From Lachnospiraceae bacterium (GTDB lineage: Bacteria; Bacillota; Clostridia; Lachnospirales; Lachnospiraceae), in contig JAETQH010000009.1 of NCBI GenBank assembly GCA_021770785.1, positions 1 to 64,000 on the forward strand: DNA of 64,000 nt, in the 5' to 3' direction. A program made the translations under genes and the position numbers. Position 1 is the stretch's first letter; every line of letters begins with the position of its first letter. Positions 52,310-60,502 of the stretch are shown one piece after another. A model generated the notes under the pieces. The model was given only the letters and a program-made list of their open reading frames with translations, searched no databases and was not told the DNA's origin.

Positions 52310-53085
52310 TTGACAGGGCAGAAGTGGACAGGAAGAGAAAAGGATGGATATGTACTGATCAATAATGGGGATGGGCAGACGTTGGGCATTGCGACAGCGC
52401 TTTCCCCGCAGATTGACTTGGTGACGGAACCTGGATGGATGCGTTTTGCAGATACATTCGGCGGGCATACCCGGATGACCATTGATATGACGAAGGCATA
52501 CTGTGACGGTTTCCAGCTCCTATAATACGTATCTCATACAGGATTTGCTGCGGGGAGAGCTTGGCTATGAAGGGGTTGTATGTAATGAATCCCAACTGAA
52601 ATCCATTACCATGTTGAAAAATAAAGACAGTGTCTTGCCGATTAAGCGGGGAATCAAAGTCTATGTCCCCACAAGGCAGATTCGGTCCCATGAGTATGCC
52701 GACGGGGGATCAGGAGGTGGTTCCGGTGGGTAAGAAGGCTGCAACAGATTATTAATGGAATACGGCCGCCAATGAAGCGGATCTTGACAATGTGATCAAT
52801 ATGAGGAAGGTCATGGGCGATAAACCGGTGATTGCGATTATGTCATTGAAAAATCCGATGGTGATGGCGGAGTTTGAGCCGCAGAGCCTGCTTCCGCTTC
52901 AGATGCCGAAAGACATGAAGACGGTAGAGTGCCAGAAGGAAGATGTGGCATTCGATATGGAATGTTATGTGGACAGTGAGGGACATACCTATGATTTTGG
53001 CTATGGGATGAACTATGCCGGAGTGATTTCAGATGAAAGAACTTGTAAGTATGTGAAACTGGAATGGAAGAAGCCTTATTACTAA
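52310..53085 (+). pseudogene. Decayed GH3 glycosidase remnant
   Basis: Three pieces of one GH3 protein in three frames. 52310-52525 holds the barrel region (GIATALSPQIDLVTEPGWMR, FADTFGG, KAYCDGFQ). 52503-52733 holds LLRGELGYEGVVCN joined directly to SITMLKNKDSVLPIKRGIKV, so about 150-200 residues are deleted between them. 52792-53085 holds the C-terminal sandwich (NMRKVMGDKPVIAIM), then a second internal deletion and the tail DFGYGMNYAGVI. A full enzyme would exceed 650 residues. It is different from the intact GH3 at 47574, so the locus once had two. Confidence 0.85.
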
Positions 53086-53125
53086 AAATAAATAAATGAA
53101 GGATAGGGAAAGTAAGGGAAAACGT

Positions 53126-54235
53126 ATGGATAAAAAATATGATGATAAATTAGTAACGCTTTTGAAAGAAAAGCAGAAGATGATAGACTACTACGGCGCT
53201 CCGCTCTTAATCAAGAATCTTCCGGACTGTGATGAAAAAGGTGCGATGGATCCGCGTCTTTATAACGATATGAAAAAGCAGCTTCGCATCATGGCATGGA
53301 TGCCGTCAAAATTAATGAGGATGGATGTGTCCGATAAGGGCATTACGAATTTGAGAAAGATGTTCAATGCAAAGAAGAGTATTCCGTGTGTGGAAGCAGA
53401 TATTTATGTGGAAGAAAAGAAAGCTCCTGCAGAAGACGGATACCAAATCCCAATCCGCATTTACAAAGATAAAAAGGGGTCCCAAAAGAAACCGGTTCTT
53501 TATTATATTCATGGCGGCGGATTTTTCGGGGGTTCACAGGATGTTGTGGATGAATCGGTCAAAATGCTTGTGGAGAAAACCGGTATCTGCATAGTATCGC
53601 CTGATTACCGCCTTGCGCCGGAGAATCCTTATCCGACAGGCCACAGAGATTGTTTTGCGGTATTAAAATGGATCTATGAAAATGCGGATTCTTTCGGTGG
53701 GGATAAAGACCATGTGTTTGTGGCAGGTGACAGCGCAGGCGGCAATCTTGCGCAGTATTGCACAACCCGTGACAGAGAAGAAAGGTATTATCTGATAAGA
53801 GGACAGCTTCTTCTCTATCCTACGCTTAACATGGCAGGTGTCAGAGATGAGTATTTCAAACCCGGTATGGATCAGTTTGAGATGGCGCCGAAACAAAAAA
53901 GAGGACTTTCCAAAATGATCGGTATGTTTGGGGGTATGGCTGCCGGATTAGAGCCGATTCTCGGAACACGGGATGTGAAGAATGATTATCTGAATCCCTA
54001 CACAAGAGATGCTAAAAATAATCCGCCTACATTCCTGACGGTCGGAGAACATGATTTCCTGAAAATAGAGACTTTGGGATATGGCGTTAAACTTTATAAG
54101 GCAGGTGTGGAAACAAAAATGGTGCTGTATAAAGGATTCGGGCATGCGTTCTTTGATAACACAGGCGTATATCCCCAGTGTGAAGACTGCATAGATGAGA
54201 TGGGCAGTTTTATTATGGCGCATTGTTGGAAGTAA
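53126..54235 (+). CDS. Alpha/beta hydrolase of the hormone-sensitive-lipase (HSL) esterase family
   Basis: 369 residues from ATG 53126 (AAGGGA upstream; the ATG at 53096 has no ribosome-binding site). HSL signatures: oxyanion YYIHGGGFFGGSQDV near residue 126, DYRLAPENPYPTGHRD, nucleophile Ser in VFVAGDSAGGNLAQY near 203, acid Asp in VGEHDFLKI, and catalytic His in KGFGHAFFDN near 336. No signal peptide. It is the last gene of the plus-strand glycoside/ester group and would hydrolyse short-chain or acetyl esters. Confidence 0.9.
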   Translation: MDKKYDDKLVTLLKEKQKMIDYYGAPLLIKNLPDCDEKGAMDPRLYNDMKKQLRIMAWMPSKLMRMDVSDKGITNLRKMFNAKKSIPCVEADIYVEEKKAPAEDGYQIPIRIYKDKKGSQKKPVLYYIHGGGFFGGSQDVVDESVKMLVEKTGICIVSPDYRLAPENPYPTGHRDCFAVLKWIYENADSFGGDKDHVFVAGDSAGGNLAQYCTTRDREERYYLIRGQLLLYPTLNMAGVRDEYFKPGMDQFEMAPKQKRGLSKMIGMFGGMAAGLEPILGTRDVKNDYLNPYTRDAKNNPPTFLTVGEHDFLKIETLGYGVKLYKAGVETKMVLYKGFGHAFFDNTGVYPQCEDCIDEMGSFIMAHCWK

Positions 54236-54424
54236 TAAAGCCGAATCGGGCATGGAAAATATGGAATATTACAGGGATTGTAAATGCTGCCAGAGCCTTG
54301 ATTATACTGGACGTTTTAAGACTTTTTCGGTTACGGGTTTCCCGTAATAGGAATTTTTATGCACACGGGCACCCAGAGGAAGAAGGCTCTTCCCTACTCG
54401 ATTTCAATAATGGCCTTATGGGAC
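54236..54424. other. Non-coding gap after the HSL esterase
   Basis: No supported gene. A short hairpin (GGAAGA/TCTTCC near 54378-54393) precedes the large AT palindrome. The rest of the gap up to 54653 is AT-rich and also empty, apart from a weak inverted repeat ATTCG...CGAAT at 54578-54603. Confidence 0.5.
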
Positions 54425-54483
54425 AAAAAATACAAAAATTAAAAAATGGTACTCAGTACCATTTTTTAATTTTTGTATTTTTT
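54425..54483. repeat. 59-bp near-perfect AT-rich palindrome
   Basis: Bases 54425-54453 are the exact reverse complement of 54455-54483 around a single C. The outer part is A/T only; the centre is GGTAC. It ends in a T-run and so may terminate the esterase operon and, on the other strand, the FRG gene; its length exceeds what termination needs. Confidence 0.85.
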
Positions 54484-54653
54484 TATAATGTTTCGCCTCA
54501 TAAAAACCTGTTTCATATCCCAGTAGGGCAAAAAGACACAATCTGTTACGTTTAATATATAACAGGCATATCAACTATTCGTTAAACTATCCTTTAGCGA
54601 ATATTTTTCATATATACCCGATCGGTATTTTAATATTTAATTTGTAAATTTAA

Positions 54654-55454
54654 TCATTTAACGTAATAGTGCCTCTTAATCCAGGAAGAAAGACCATCTA
54701 GCCCTGGATATATAGTGCGTTCATTAATATTAAGTTGATCCAGCATATCTCGGATTCTCCATTTTAATGACTTATCAATAACATATTTGATTGTATTTTC
54801 TGTTTTTAAATTTAAAAATGACTCTATATTTGATGTTTCTCTTGGAATTACAGAAAAATAAGAGTATTGGTTTATTATTCGTTGATCAATTGACGGTGGT
54901 TCCAACAAAATCATTGAATTGTTTTTCATATCATCGTCATAATCGTCTAAACTCTGAACCACTTTATTTAGCATTTCTACTGTGAAAAGATATGCCTGTT
55001 CTTCCCTTAATTTGTTTTGGTATTTATGAGGTAATAATCCATTTATTTCTTTAATATCAATAGCCCAAACTACACAGTTATTTTCTTGCATTTCAAAAAA
55101 TGGTTCGCCACTTGTTGCAAAGTGTAATCCGATTAAAGGTGAATATGTCCAATCAAGCAATCTTGTCGGCAATCCATGATGTTGCCCTATAACGAGCTGA
55201 CTCCATACCGAACTTATGAGGTCAGGTGCTTCAATGGAAGCATATTTAGTAAAATTTCGCAAAATAGCTTTTTCCAAATCATATCCTTTATATTTACAAT
55301 TTCTGCGAAGACTTGTTTCTAAGTGAAAATTAACATTAGGCAATCCTCTATATAAATATGTTGATCGATATCGGTTAATTTTGTCATCATACTTTTGCTC
55401 AGAAATAATATTCCATACTTCACATATTTCATGAATTTCTTTTATATTAATCAT
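54654..55454 (-). CDS. FRG-domain protein
   Basis: 266 residues from ATG 55454 (GAAGGTGG upstream; 55508 is an alternative). The FRG domain is recognised by YLYRGLPNVNFHLETSLRR, then WSQLVIGQHHGLPTRLLDWT with YSPLIGLHFAT, residues about 35-130. FRG proteins are of unknown biochemistry but frequent in phages and bacterial defence islands. The C-terminal half ends with a helical segment. Sequence here is strongly AT-rich compared with the genes before it, suggesting transfer. It is 271 bp downstream of the vWA gene in the same orientation, so it may belong to that operon or be adjacent cargo. Confidence 0.8.
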   Translation of the reverse strand: MINIKEIHEICEVWNIISEQKYDDKINRYRSTYLYRGLPNVNFHLETSLRRNCKYKGYDLEKAILRNFTKYASIEAPDLISSVWSQLVIGQHHGLPTRLLDWTYSPLIGLHFATSGEPFFEMQENNCVVWAIDIKEINGLLPHKYQNKLREEQAYLFTVEMLNKVVQSLDDYDDDMKNNSMILLEPPSIDQRIINQYSYFSVIPRETSNIESFLNLKTENTIKYVIDKSLKWRIRDMLDQLNINERTIYPGLDGLSSWIKRHYYVK

Positions 55455-55725
55455 TTGTCCACCTTCCATTCTAAAAATATCGAGAAAAAGAACTGGGCTT
55501 TTGTCCATTTAATAGAACCCTGGATACCCAAAATTGATTTTCTATTCCATATAATAAAATTTTTAGACTAATTTACATACAATATATTCATAGTAAAATA
55601 CTGACTACTATGTCATCTGTTTTGTTCTCTGTTCTGCCCCACGGACTTACAAAATGCTCAACACTTTTTACCAAGATTATGAAATGCTCAATACACCAGG
55701 AATTAATATTAATTTTAAAACAATA
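55455..55725. other. AT-rich gap between vWA and FRG genes
   Basis: No gene or convincing terminator seen. The looser spacing than elsewhere in the array leaves open an independent FRG promoter; none was certain on the minus strand. Confidence 0.4.
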
Positions 55726-56532
55726 TTAGATCACTCTATCTATGGTATCCACATCAAGATATTGGCCATAGGCACTATTAATAATTTTATCGTCCTTAGA
55801 AACCATAGGTGTCATGTTCATACCATCTTCTGAAGGAAAGCGATCAGACTTTTTTTTTGCACGCTTTTTAATTTCATCAAAAACATCAATAAATTGTTCG
55901 CTTGTATTAATCTGATATACCTCCTGAGTAGGTGTCAGTTTCCTGAGTACCTGCATATCTGCGTCTCGGCTTATTCCAATTGGAAAAATATGTAGTTCGC
56001 CTTTACTTACACGATCCCGCACCCAATTAAACTGTCGCGTAGGATCATCTCCACAAGAAAAAGCTTCGCCATCCGTCATAAAAACTAACATGGGAACATA
56101 ATTATCATTATCATTATTCTGTAGCTCCTGTATTTTGTCATCGATGACACGTAATGCTAAATTCAATGCTTCTGACATAAATGTCTGCCCACGTGCATGA
56201 AACTGAGTAGCCCTTTCCGGATCAATGCTTTGTATATCTACAAAGGGCTGAATGCGATGTGCATGACGGTCATAAACAATCACACTGATGAGGGCTTCTG
56301 ATGCCAGGGCAGAATCATCCTCCTGCATAGCGCGGAGCATATTCCTCATCACTTTACTTAGCAAATTAATACGAGATCCAGAAATACCAACAGAAGTATC
56401 CATCGAACCACTGACATCTATACAAAAGCAAATCGGAATACGCGGGCTAGTTCGCATTTGTTCATTATACATTTGGTCATATTCTTCTTTTAGATAATAT
56501 CCTGTATCATTAGAACGATTATATTCAGACAT
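55726..56532 (-). CDS. von Willebrand factor A domain protein, TerY-like
   Basis: 268 residues. A vWA fold with complete metal-ion-dependent adhesion site: DVSGS (Asp39, Ser41, Ser43) near the N-terminus, the Thr in ARGQTFMSEALNLAL, and FMTDGEAFSCGDD. IFPIGISRDADMQVL and QFIDVFDEIKKRAKKK complete the domain, matching cytoplasmic TerY-like vWA proteins. No signal peptide or membrane segment. In TerY-P systems this protein works with a kinase and a PP2C phosphatase; here a kinase-like protein is encoded 30 bp upstream, but no phosphatase is seen. GGAAGTG precedes the ATG. Confidence 0.88.
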   Translation of the reverse strand: MSEYNRSNDTGYYLKEEYDQMYNEQMRTSPRIPICFCIDVSGSMDTSVGISGSRINLLSKVMRNMLRAMQEDDSALASEALISVIVYDRHAHRIQPFVDIQSIDPERATQFHARGQTFMSEALNLALRVIDDKIQELQNNDNDNYVPMLVFMTDGEAFSCGDDPTRQFNWVRDRVSKGELHIFPIGISRDADMQVLRKLTPTQEVYQINTSEQFIDVFDEIKKRAKKKSDRFPSEDGMNMTPMVSKDDKIINSAYGQYLDVDTIDRVI

Positions 56533-56562
56533 AAAAACACTTCCTTTCTGATCATTTTTCTA

Positions 56563-58614
56563 TCAAAACTGTTTTCTTTTTTTCTGACATTCCGGGCAAT
56601 AATTAGGCAGCCTCCAATTATCTATACCGAATCGCTTATCGTAGTCTTCTTTCTGACCAAAAGTAAAATCAAACGAACAGTCACAGTTCCGACAACGCAA
56701 CTTTTTATATGCCTGTAATCGAATATGTTTACACTCGCTACAATACCGCTGCTTATGCCAATCAGGATTCTGGTCGGCAGCAAGCCGATGAAAAATCGCC
56801 ATTTTTTTAGAATAAATAAATTTTCTGTCTGTTGATGCATGATACGAACTTATACATTCAAAAAATTTATCAGAAGGTGTGTTTAGGCATGAATTACAGA
56901 TTCGGTAGGGTGTGTCAAAATACTTACGGTAAAAATAAAACTTAGGGTACTCGACGCCACAATAGGGACACTTAAAAAACTGTGTCTTGGCATCACGCTT
57001 AAATGTTTTTGGAAAAAGTTCAAGTGATTCCAAATCATATGGATGTTCCAAGTCTTTTCTAAATGTTTGCACTTCATGAAGCCAAAAACGAGGGGATTTA
57101 CGTTTTTCAGGTGCATTAAACTCCTTACCAGACATAAAGGTGTTATAAAAATCTCCTTTCAGTTCTCCTAGATGGCTCCACACAAAACGCCATCGCCCAC
57201 TAGGCCGATCTACATCTCGGTTTCCAGGTTGTCCGCTCCATGAGAAAGGAAATCTCATATTAGCAATACTTTGAGCCATATCCGTATTTTTTTCTTTTGC
57301 GTATGGTGTTTTTCCTGGCATCATAAGCATAAACACCAGCTCCGCAATCTCATAATTTTCTGTCTGTTGTGTATATAAACGTTTGCGGATTCCGCTCATT
57401 TGCAACTCCGGAGGCTGAAAAGTAATATTCTGCGATACACAAGAATACCCCTCAATCTGATAACAATCCATATCTACAAAATACACCTGGTTCTTATCTT
57501 TTACAAAGATAGATTGTGGATTAATGCAGCCAAAAAATATATGCCTATCCTGCAAAAATATAATGTGTTCCAATATACAAATTGTTAGTTCGCACAAATC
57601 TTTTTTATTCCAGCTAGGAAAATTCAATTTAAGCTGCTCCTCACCAAGAACACTTTGCATCAAAGGTAGCCCCTCTGCTTGCGGTATCATTGCTCCTACA
57701 AAGCAGCCATTAACATCATACAGCTTTGAAACAGGCCATCCTATTCCTTTGCGCCGAATTGGTTTTTGAAGCATCAGTTCTGTTTTATTTTCAAAATAAG
57801 TAGTTCTTAACACATTAGGTGCATAGATTTTAGCCAGTATGCCTGTTTGGTTTGTCCTGTAAGTAATGGATGCGGCATTACTCATAAATTCCTGAAGTAA
57901 TGTTATTTCATTACCCTGATCATCATACACCGTTTTACCCTTATCAATAATTCCATGGATTAATCTGCTTGTTGGATAACATTGTGTAATGACAGTCATT
58001 ACCTTAAATACTTCATCTGCAGGTACAATTGCCTGCTTTGCTGAAATTTCATTGTTTGCAAATCCAGACAGTCTTCCCTCATTGTCAAGCGTAAAAAAGC
58101 GGAGTTCTTTACGCAGTTTATATGCAATATTTTTAACTTTTTTTGCTTTATCCAAAGTCTTTGATAAAAAAAGGAATGGCCCTTGAACATCTTGTTGTTT
58201 AAATAAGTCTTCATAATTTTTTAGGTTACAATAGATATTTGCATTTTCCTTCTCAATAAGTATTGTATGAAATATCTTTTGTATATCATCAGGCATCGAA
58301 CTATATTCAAATCCCGGTATTAATACAGATCTCTTGTGTACACTTTTGGTATTAAGCGTGTGCCACGCTTGTATAAAAGATATAAATCCTTTTGTGCGCA
58401 TTAATTCTCCTTCTACTATTATGTTAATTTCCAAGGAGTTGAAAAGTACTGATGGATTTGCCCCATATTGAGGCCACTTTACATTTGATTTATTTGTCTG
58501 GTTTGTTTTTTTACGTTCTTTTGCTACATTACCCTTATTTCTTTGATATGTACTATAGGAACCTTCAACAGATTTAGGTGTCGTTTTATTAAAATCCTGT
58601 GTAAAATTCGTCAT
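56563..58614 (-). CDS. Protein-kinase-like protein with C-terminal zinc ribbons, probable pseudokinase
   Basis: 683 residues. The N-terminal ~55 are polar; residues 60-200 form an unassigned alpha/beta region. A protein-kinase-like fold follows: LAKIYAPNVL (nucleotide-binding Lys near 260), a hinge near AMIPQAEGLPLM, then HIFFGCINPQSIFV near 363 where kinases of this type have GD(I/L)NP, and VYFVDMDCYQIEGY near 379 in place of the DFG region. The catalytic-loop Asp is thus Cys. The C-terminal ~140 residues carry CxxC pairs (FKCPYC, ICNSC, YCSEC, LRCRNC, NYCPEC), at least two zinc ribbons. The ATG (GGAGG upstream) overlaps the TIR gene by 26 bp. Probably a signalling hub between TIR and vWA proteins (inference). 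Confidence 0.75.
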   Translation of the reverse strand: MTNFTQDFNKTTPKSVEGSYSTYQRNKGNVAKERKKTNQTNKSNVKWPQYGANPSVLFNSLEINIIVEGELMRTKGFISFIQAWHTLNTKSVHKRSVLIPGFEYSSMPDDIQKIFHTILIEKENANIYCNLKNYEDLFKQQDVQGPFLFLSKTLDKAKKVKNIAYKLRKELRFFTLDNEGRLSGFANNEISAKQAIVPADEVFKVMTVITQCYPTSRLIHGIIDKGKTVYDDQGNEITLLQEFMSNAASITYRTNQTGILAKIYAPNVLRTTYFENKTELMLQKPIRRKGIGWPVSKLYDVNGCFVGAMIPQAEGLPLMQSVLGEEQLKLNFPSWNKKDLCELTICILEHIIFLQDRHIFFGCINPQSIFVKDKNQVYFVDMDCYQIEGYSCVSQNITFQPPELQMSGIRKRLYTQQTENYEIAELVFMLMMPGKTPYAKEKNTDMAQSIANMRFPFSWSGQPGNRDVDRPSGRWRFVWSHLGELKGDFYNTFMSGKEFNAPEKRKSPRFWLHEVQTFRKDLEHPYDLESLELFPKTFKRDAKTQFFKCPYCGVEYPKFYFYRKYFDTPYRICNSCLNTPSDKFFECISSYHASTDRKFIYSKKMAIFHRLAADQNPDWHKQRYCSECKHIRLQAYKKLRCRNCDCSFDFTFGQKEDYDKRFGIDNWRLPNYCPECQKKRKQF

Positions 58615-59431
58615 TTACTTGCCTCCATTTCTTATTCCATCGTCTTGCAGTATCCCTAATCTGCACATCTGCAGACATAATCAGATCAAAATACAATTTT
58701 TCAATTTCAAATTGATCATTTCGAATACGTGCCAAATCTAATAAATATATCCCACCTCCCCCATCGTGATATTCATCCCAAAGTTTTCGCGCCAGTGTTT
58801 CGGCCTCATACGAAATATTTCTCCCATCCCGTCTACGCACCTTTTTAAAATCTTCACGAAGTTGATCATACAAACAAACCGTATTTTCAGGCATAAGTCC
58901 TTCTGAATAGAGCCTTTGTTCTATTCTTAGTGTTATCTCCGTTATCTTGGGATTATTCATATCTGAAACCATATCTAAAAATTCTGCAATATGAGATGAA
59001 ATTTCCTGAAATTTCTTTAACTCTTTACCAAGGTCTCCCAGATTTTGTGCATATATATTATTTAATTTTTCTTGCAATTCTCTAAATTTCTCTTGCCAGA
59101 ACTCTACATATGTTGCCTTATTTATAGGATTGTATATTTCTGAATTTATAACTGCTGGAAAAATTCTATCCTTATATTCTCTATCTCTCATCATTTCCAA
59201 CACTTCATACATACAATTTGCAGATTTTAGGTAAGAATCGGAAATAATAAGAATAATGTAATCCATGCCGTGAATCGATTGCATATATTTTTTTATACTA
59301 TCCCATGCCCTGATTTTAAATTTGTCCCTATATAAATCAACGTTGGGGTTGCCACGGAAGTAATCATATATATTATCTGCTATCTTATCATCATCCCAAC
59401 AATAAGATAAAAATATCCTTATTTTCTTCAA
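58589..59431 (-). CDS. TIR-domain protein, probable NAD+-consuming effector
   Basis: 280 residues. The N-terminal TIR domain (1-150) reads IRIFLSYCWDDDKIADNIYDY (box 1), VDLYRDKFKIRAWDS, and YIILIISDSYLKSANCMYEVLEM, with Glu76 at the catalytic position of TIR NADases. The C-terminal part is helical and unassigned (EFLDMVSDMN, then EAETLARKLWDEYH). The start is TTG at 59431 with GGGGAGG eight bases upstream; no ATG fits. It lies 15 bp after the sugar-isomerase-like gene and overlaps the kinase-like gene. TIR NADases kill or arrest infected cells in Thoeris and related systems; that role here is inference. Confidence 0.87.
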   Translation of the reverse strand: MKKIRIFLSYCWDDDKIADNIYDYFRGNPNVDLYRDKFKIRAWDSIKKYMQSIHGMDYIILIISDSYLKSANCMYEVLEMMRDREYKDRIFPAVINSEIYNPINKATYVEFWQEKFRELQEKLNNIYAQNLGDLGKELKKFQEISSHIAEFLDMVSDMNNPKITEITLRIEQRLYSEGLMPENTVCLYDQLREDFKKVRRRDGRNISYEAETLARKLWDEYHDGGGGIYLLDLARIRNDQFEIEKLYFDLIMSADVQIRDTARRWNKKWRQVNDEFYTGF

Positions 59432-59446
59432 AAAGCGGCCTCCCCA

Positions 59447-60424
59447 TTAAAAACTGCTATTTTCTGACCCTGGAATTAAATCACTTTCAATTTCCCCTGC
59501 AAAATAACTGCCAATCTGTGCAATAAACCGCAATACATCTTGCTTCATTATTTCAGGAAAGGATGACAGTACTGGGGCTGTCTCAAAACTCAATACCCCA
59601 TTAAATTGAATTGCTCGTAGCCCCCTAATAAAACCAGCCCAATCCGTAGATGATTCATTTTCACGGTTTTGGGTAAAAGTAAATGGTATCTGGTGTAAAT
59701 CGTTCACTCCATCATTATCATGAATATGAAGTACTTTTAACCGGTTTCCAAGTATTGTGATAAAATCCTCAAAGTCAAGCCCGATCAGATTTGCATGCCC
59801 TGTATCAAAACAGAATCCCAACACTTCAGCGCCGTACCTTTCATTCATACGATCAATGCGTTCCACCGCCTTCCTTGCATCGCAGCATGGTCCTTCTATG
59901 ATATGGCTTCCTATACTGGTATAAATATTTTCTACGCATATCGTAATGCTCAGTTTCTTTGCAAGCGGCGCGAGCGACTCTAAAAAACTTTCCGTTTGTT
60001 CCCACTCTGCAGCTTCAGAACCAAGCTCTCTGGTCAGCTTAAATCCATGCACCACAATGTATGGACAGCCAAAGAAAGCGCAGATCTCCATGCTTTTGGG
60101 TGCTACGGTGTGCATCAGATAATCATTGATTCCCATTGCCGCGCCGGGTATATAAATCGGATACGGCATATGCATTTGGTTAATATATATACCTGCAGTT
60201 TCTACGGCTTCTTTATGCGGCGTAAAAAAATGTTTAAGCTTTTCAACAGACTGACTGAAAAAATCATTTATTTCCATAGAATATAGTGATGTATTTGTAA
60301 GATATGAATTCAAACTGAAATCACAGCAGGACAACCCCGCATGTTTTATCATTTCAAATCCTTCTATGGGATATTTGTCAAAAACGATATTTTTACTCTG
60401 CACGCCGACAGATAATGTGTTCAT
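59447..60424 (-). CDS. Sugar phosphate isomerase/epimerase-like TIM-barrel protein (AP-endonuclease 2 superfamily)
   Basis: 325 residues from ATG 60424 (AGGAGGAAAGAGG upstream). Xylose-isomerase-like TIM barrel with a likely intact metal site: ITICVENIY (Glu), LGFCFDTGHANL (Asp, His), LKVLHIHDNDG (His, Asp) and GVLSFETAP (Glu). Early strands show NQMHMPYPIY and YIVVHGF. Members isomerise or epimerise sugars or act as endonuclease IV. No signal peptide. The protein encoded at 63093-64000 is a paralogue lacking these ligands. Placement inside a TIR/vWA/kinase operon hints at production or modification of a small molecule (inference). Confidence 0.82.
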   Translation of the reverse strand: MNTLSVGVQSKNIVFDKYPIEGFEMIKHAGLSCCDFSLNSYLTNTSLYSMEINDFFSQSVEKLKHFFTPHKEAVETAGIYINQMHMPYPIYIPGAAMGINDYLMHTVAPKSMEICAFFGCPYIVVHGFKLTRELGSEAAEWEQTESFLESLAPLAKKLSITICVENIYTSIGSHIIEGPCCDARKAVERIDRMNERYGAEVLGFCFDTGHANLIGLDFEDFITILGNRLKVLHIHDNDGVNDLHQIPFTFTQNRENESSTDWAGFIRGLRAIQFNGVLSFETAPVLSSFPEIMKQDVLRFIAQIGSYFAGEIESDLIPGSENSSF

Positions 60425-60502
60425 TTGCCTCTTTCCTCCTCGTTTTAGCCATCCAACACAATTATTTTTCATTCAATAGCATTACTGGATGTGATCCCTT
60501 TG

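Noticed and set aside
54223-54555. 110-codon frame after the HSL esterase
   Set aside because: Runs through the large palindrome, lacks a ribosome-binding site and shows no conserved features.
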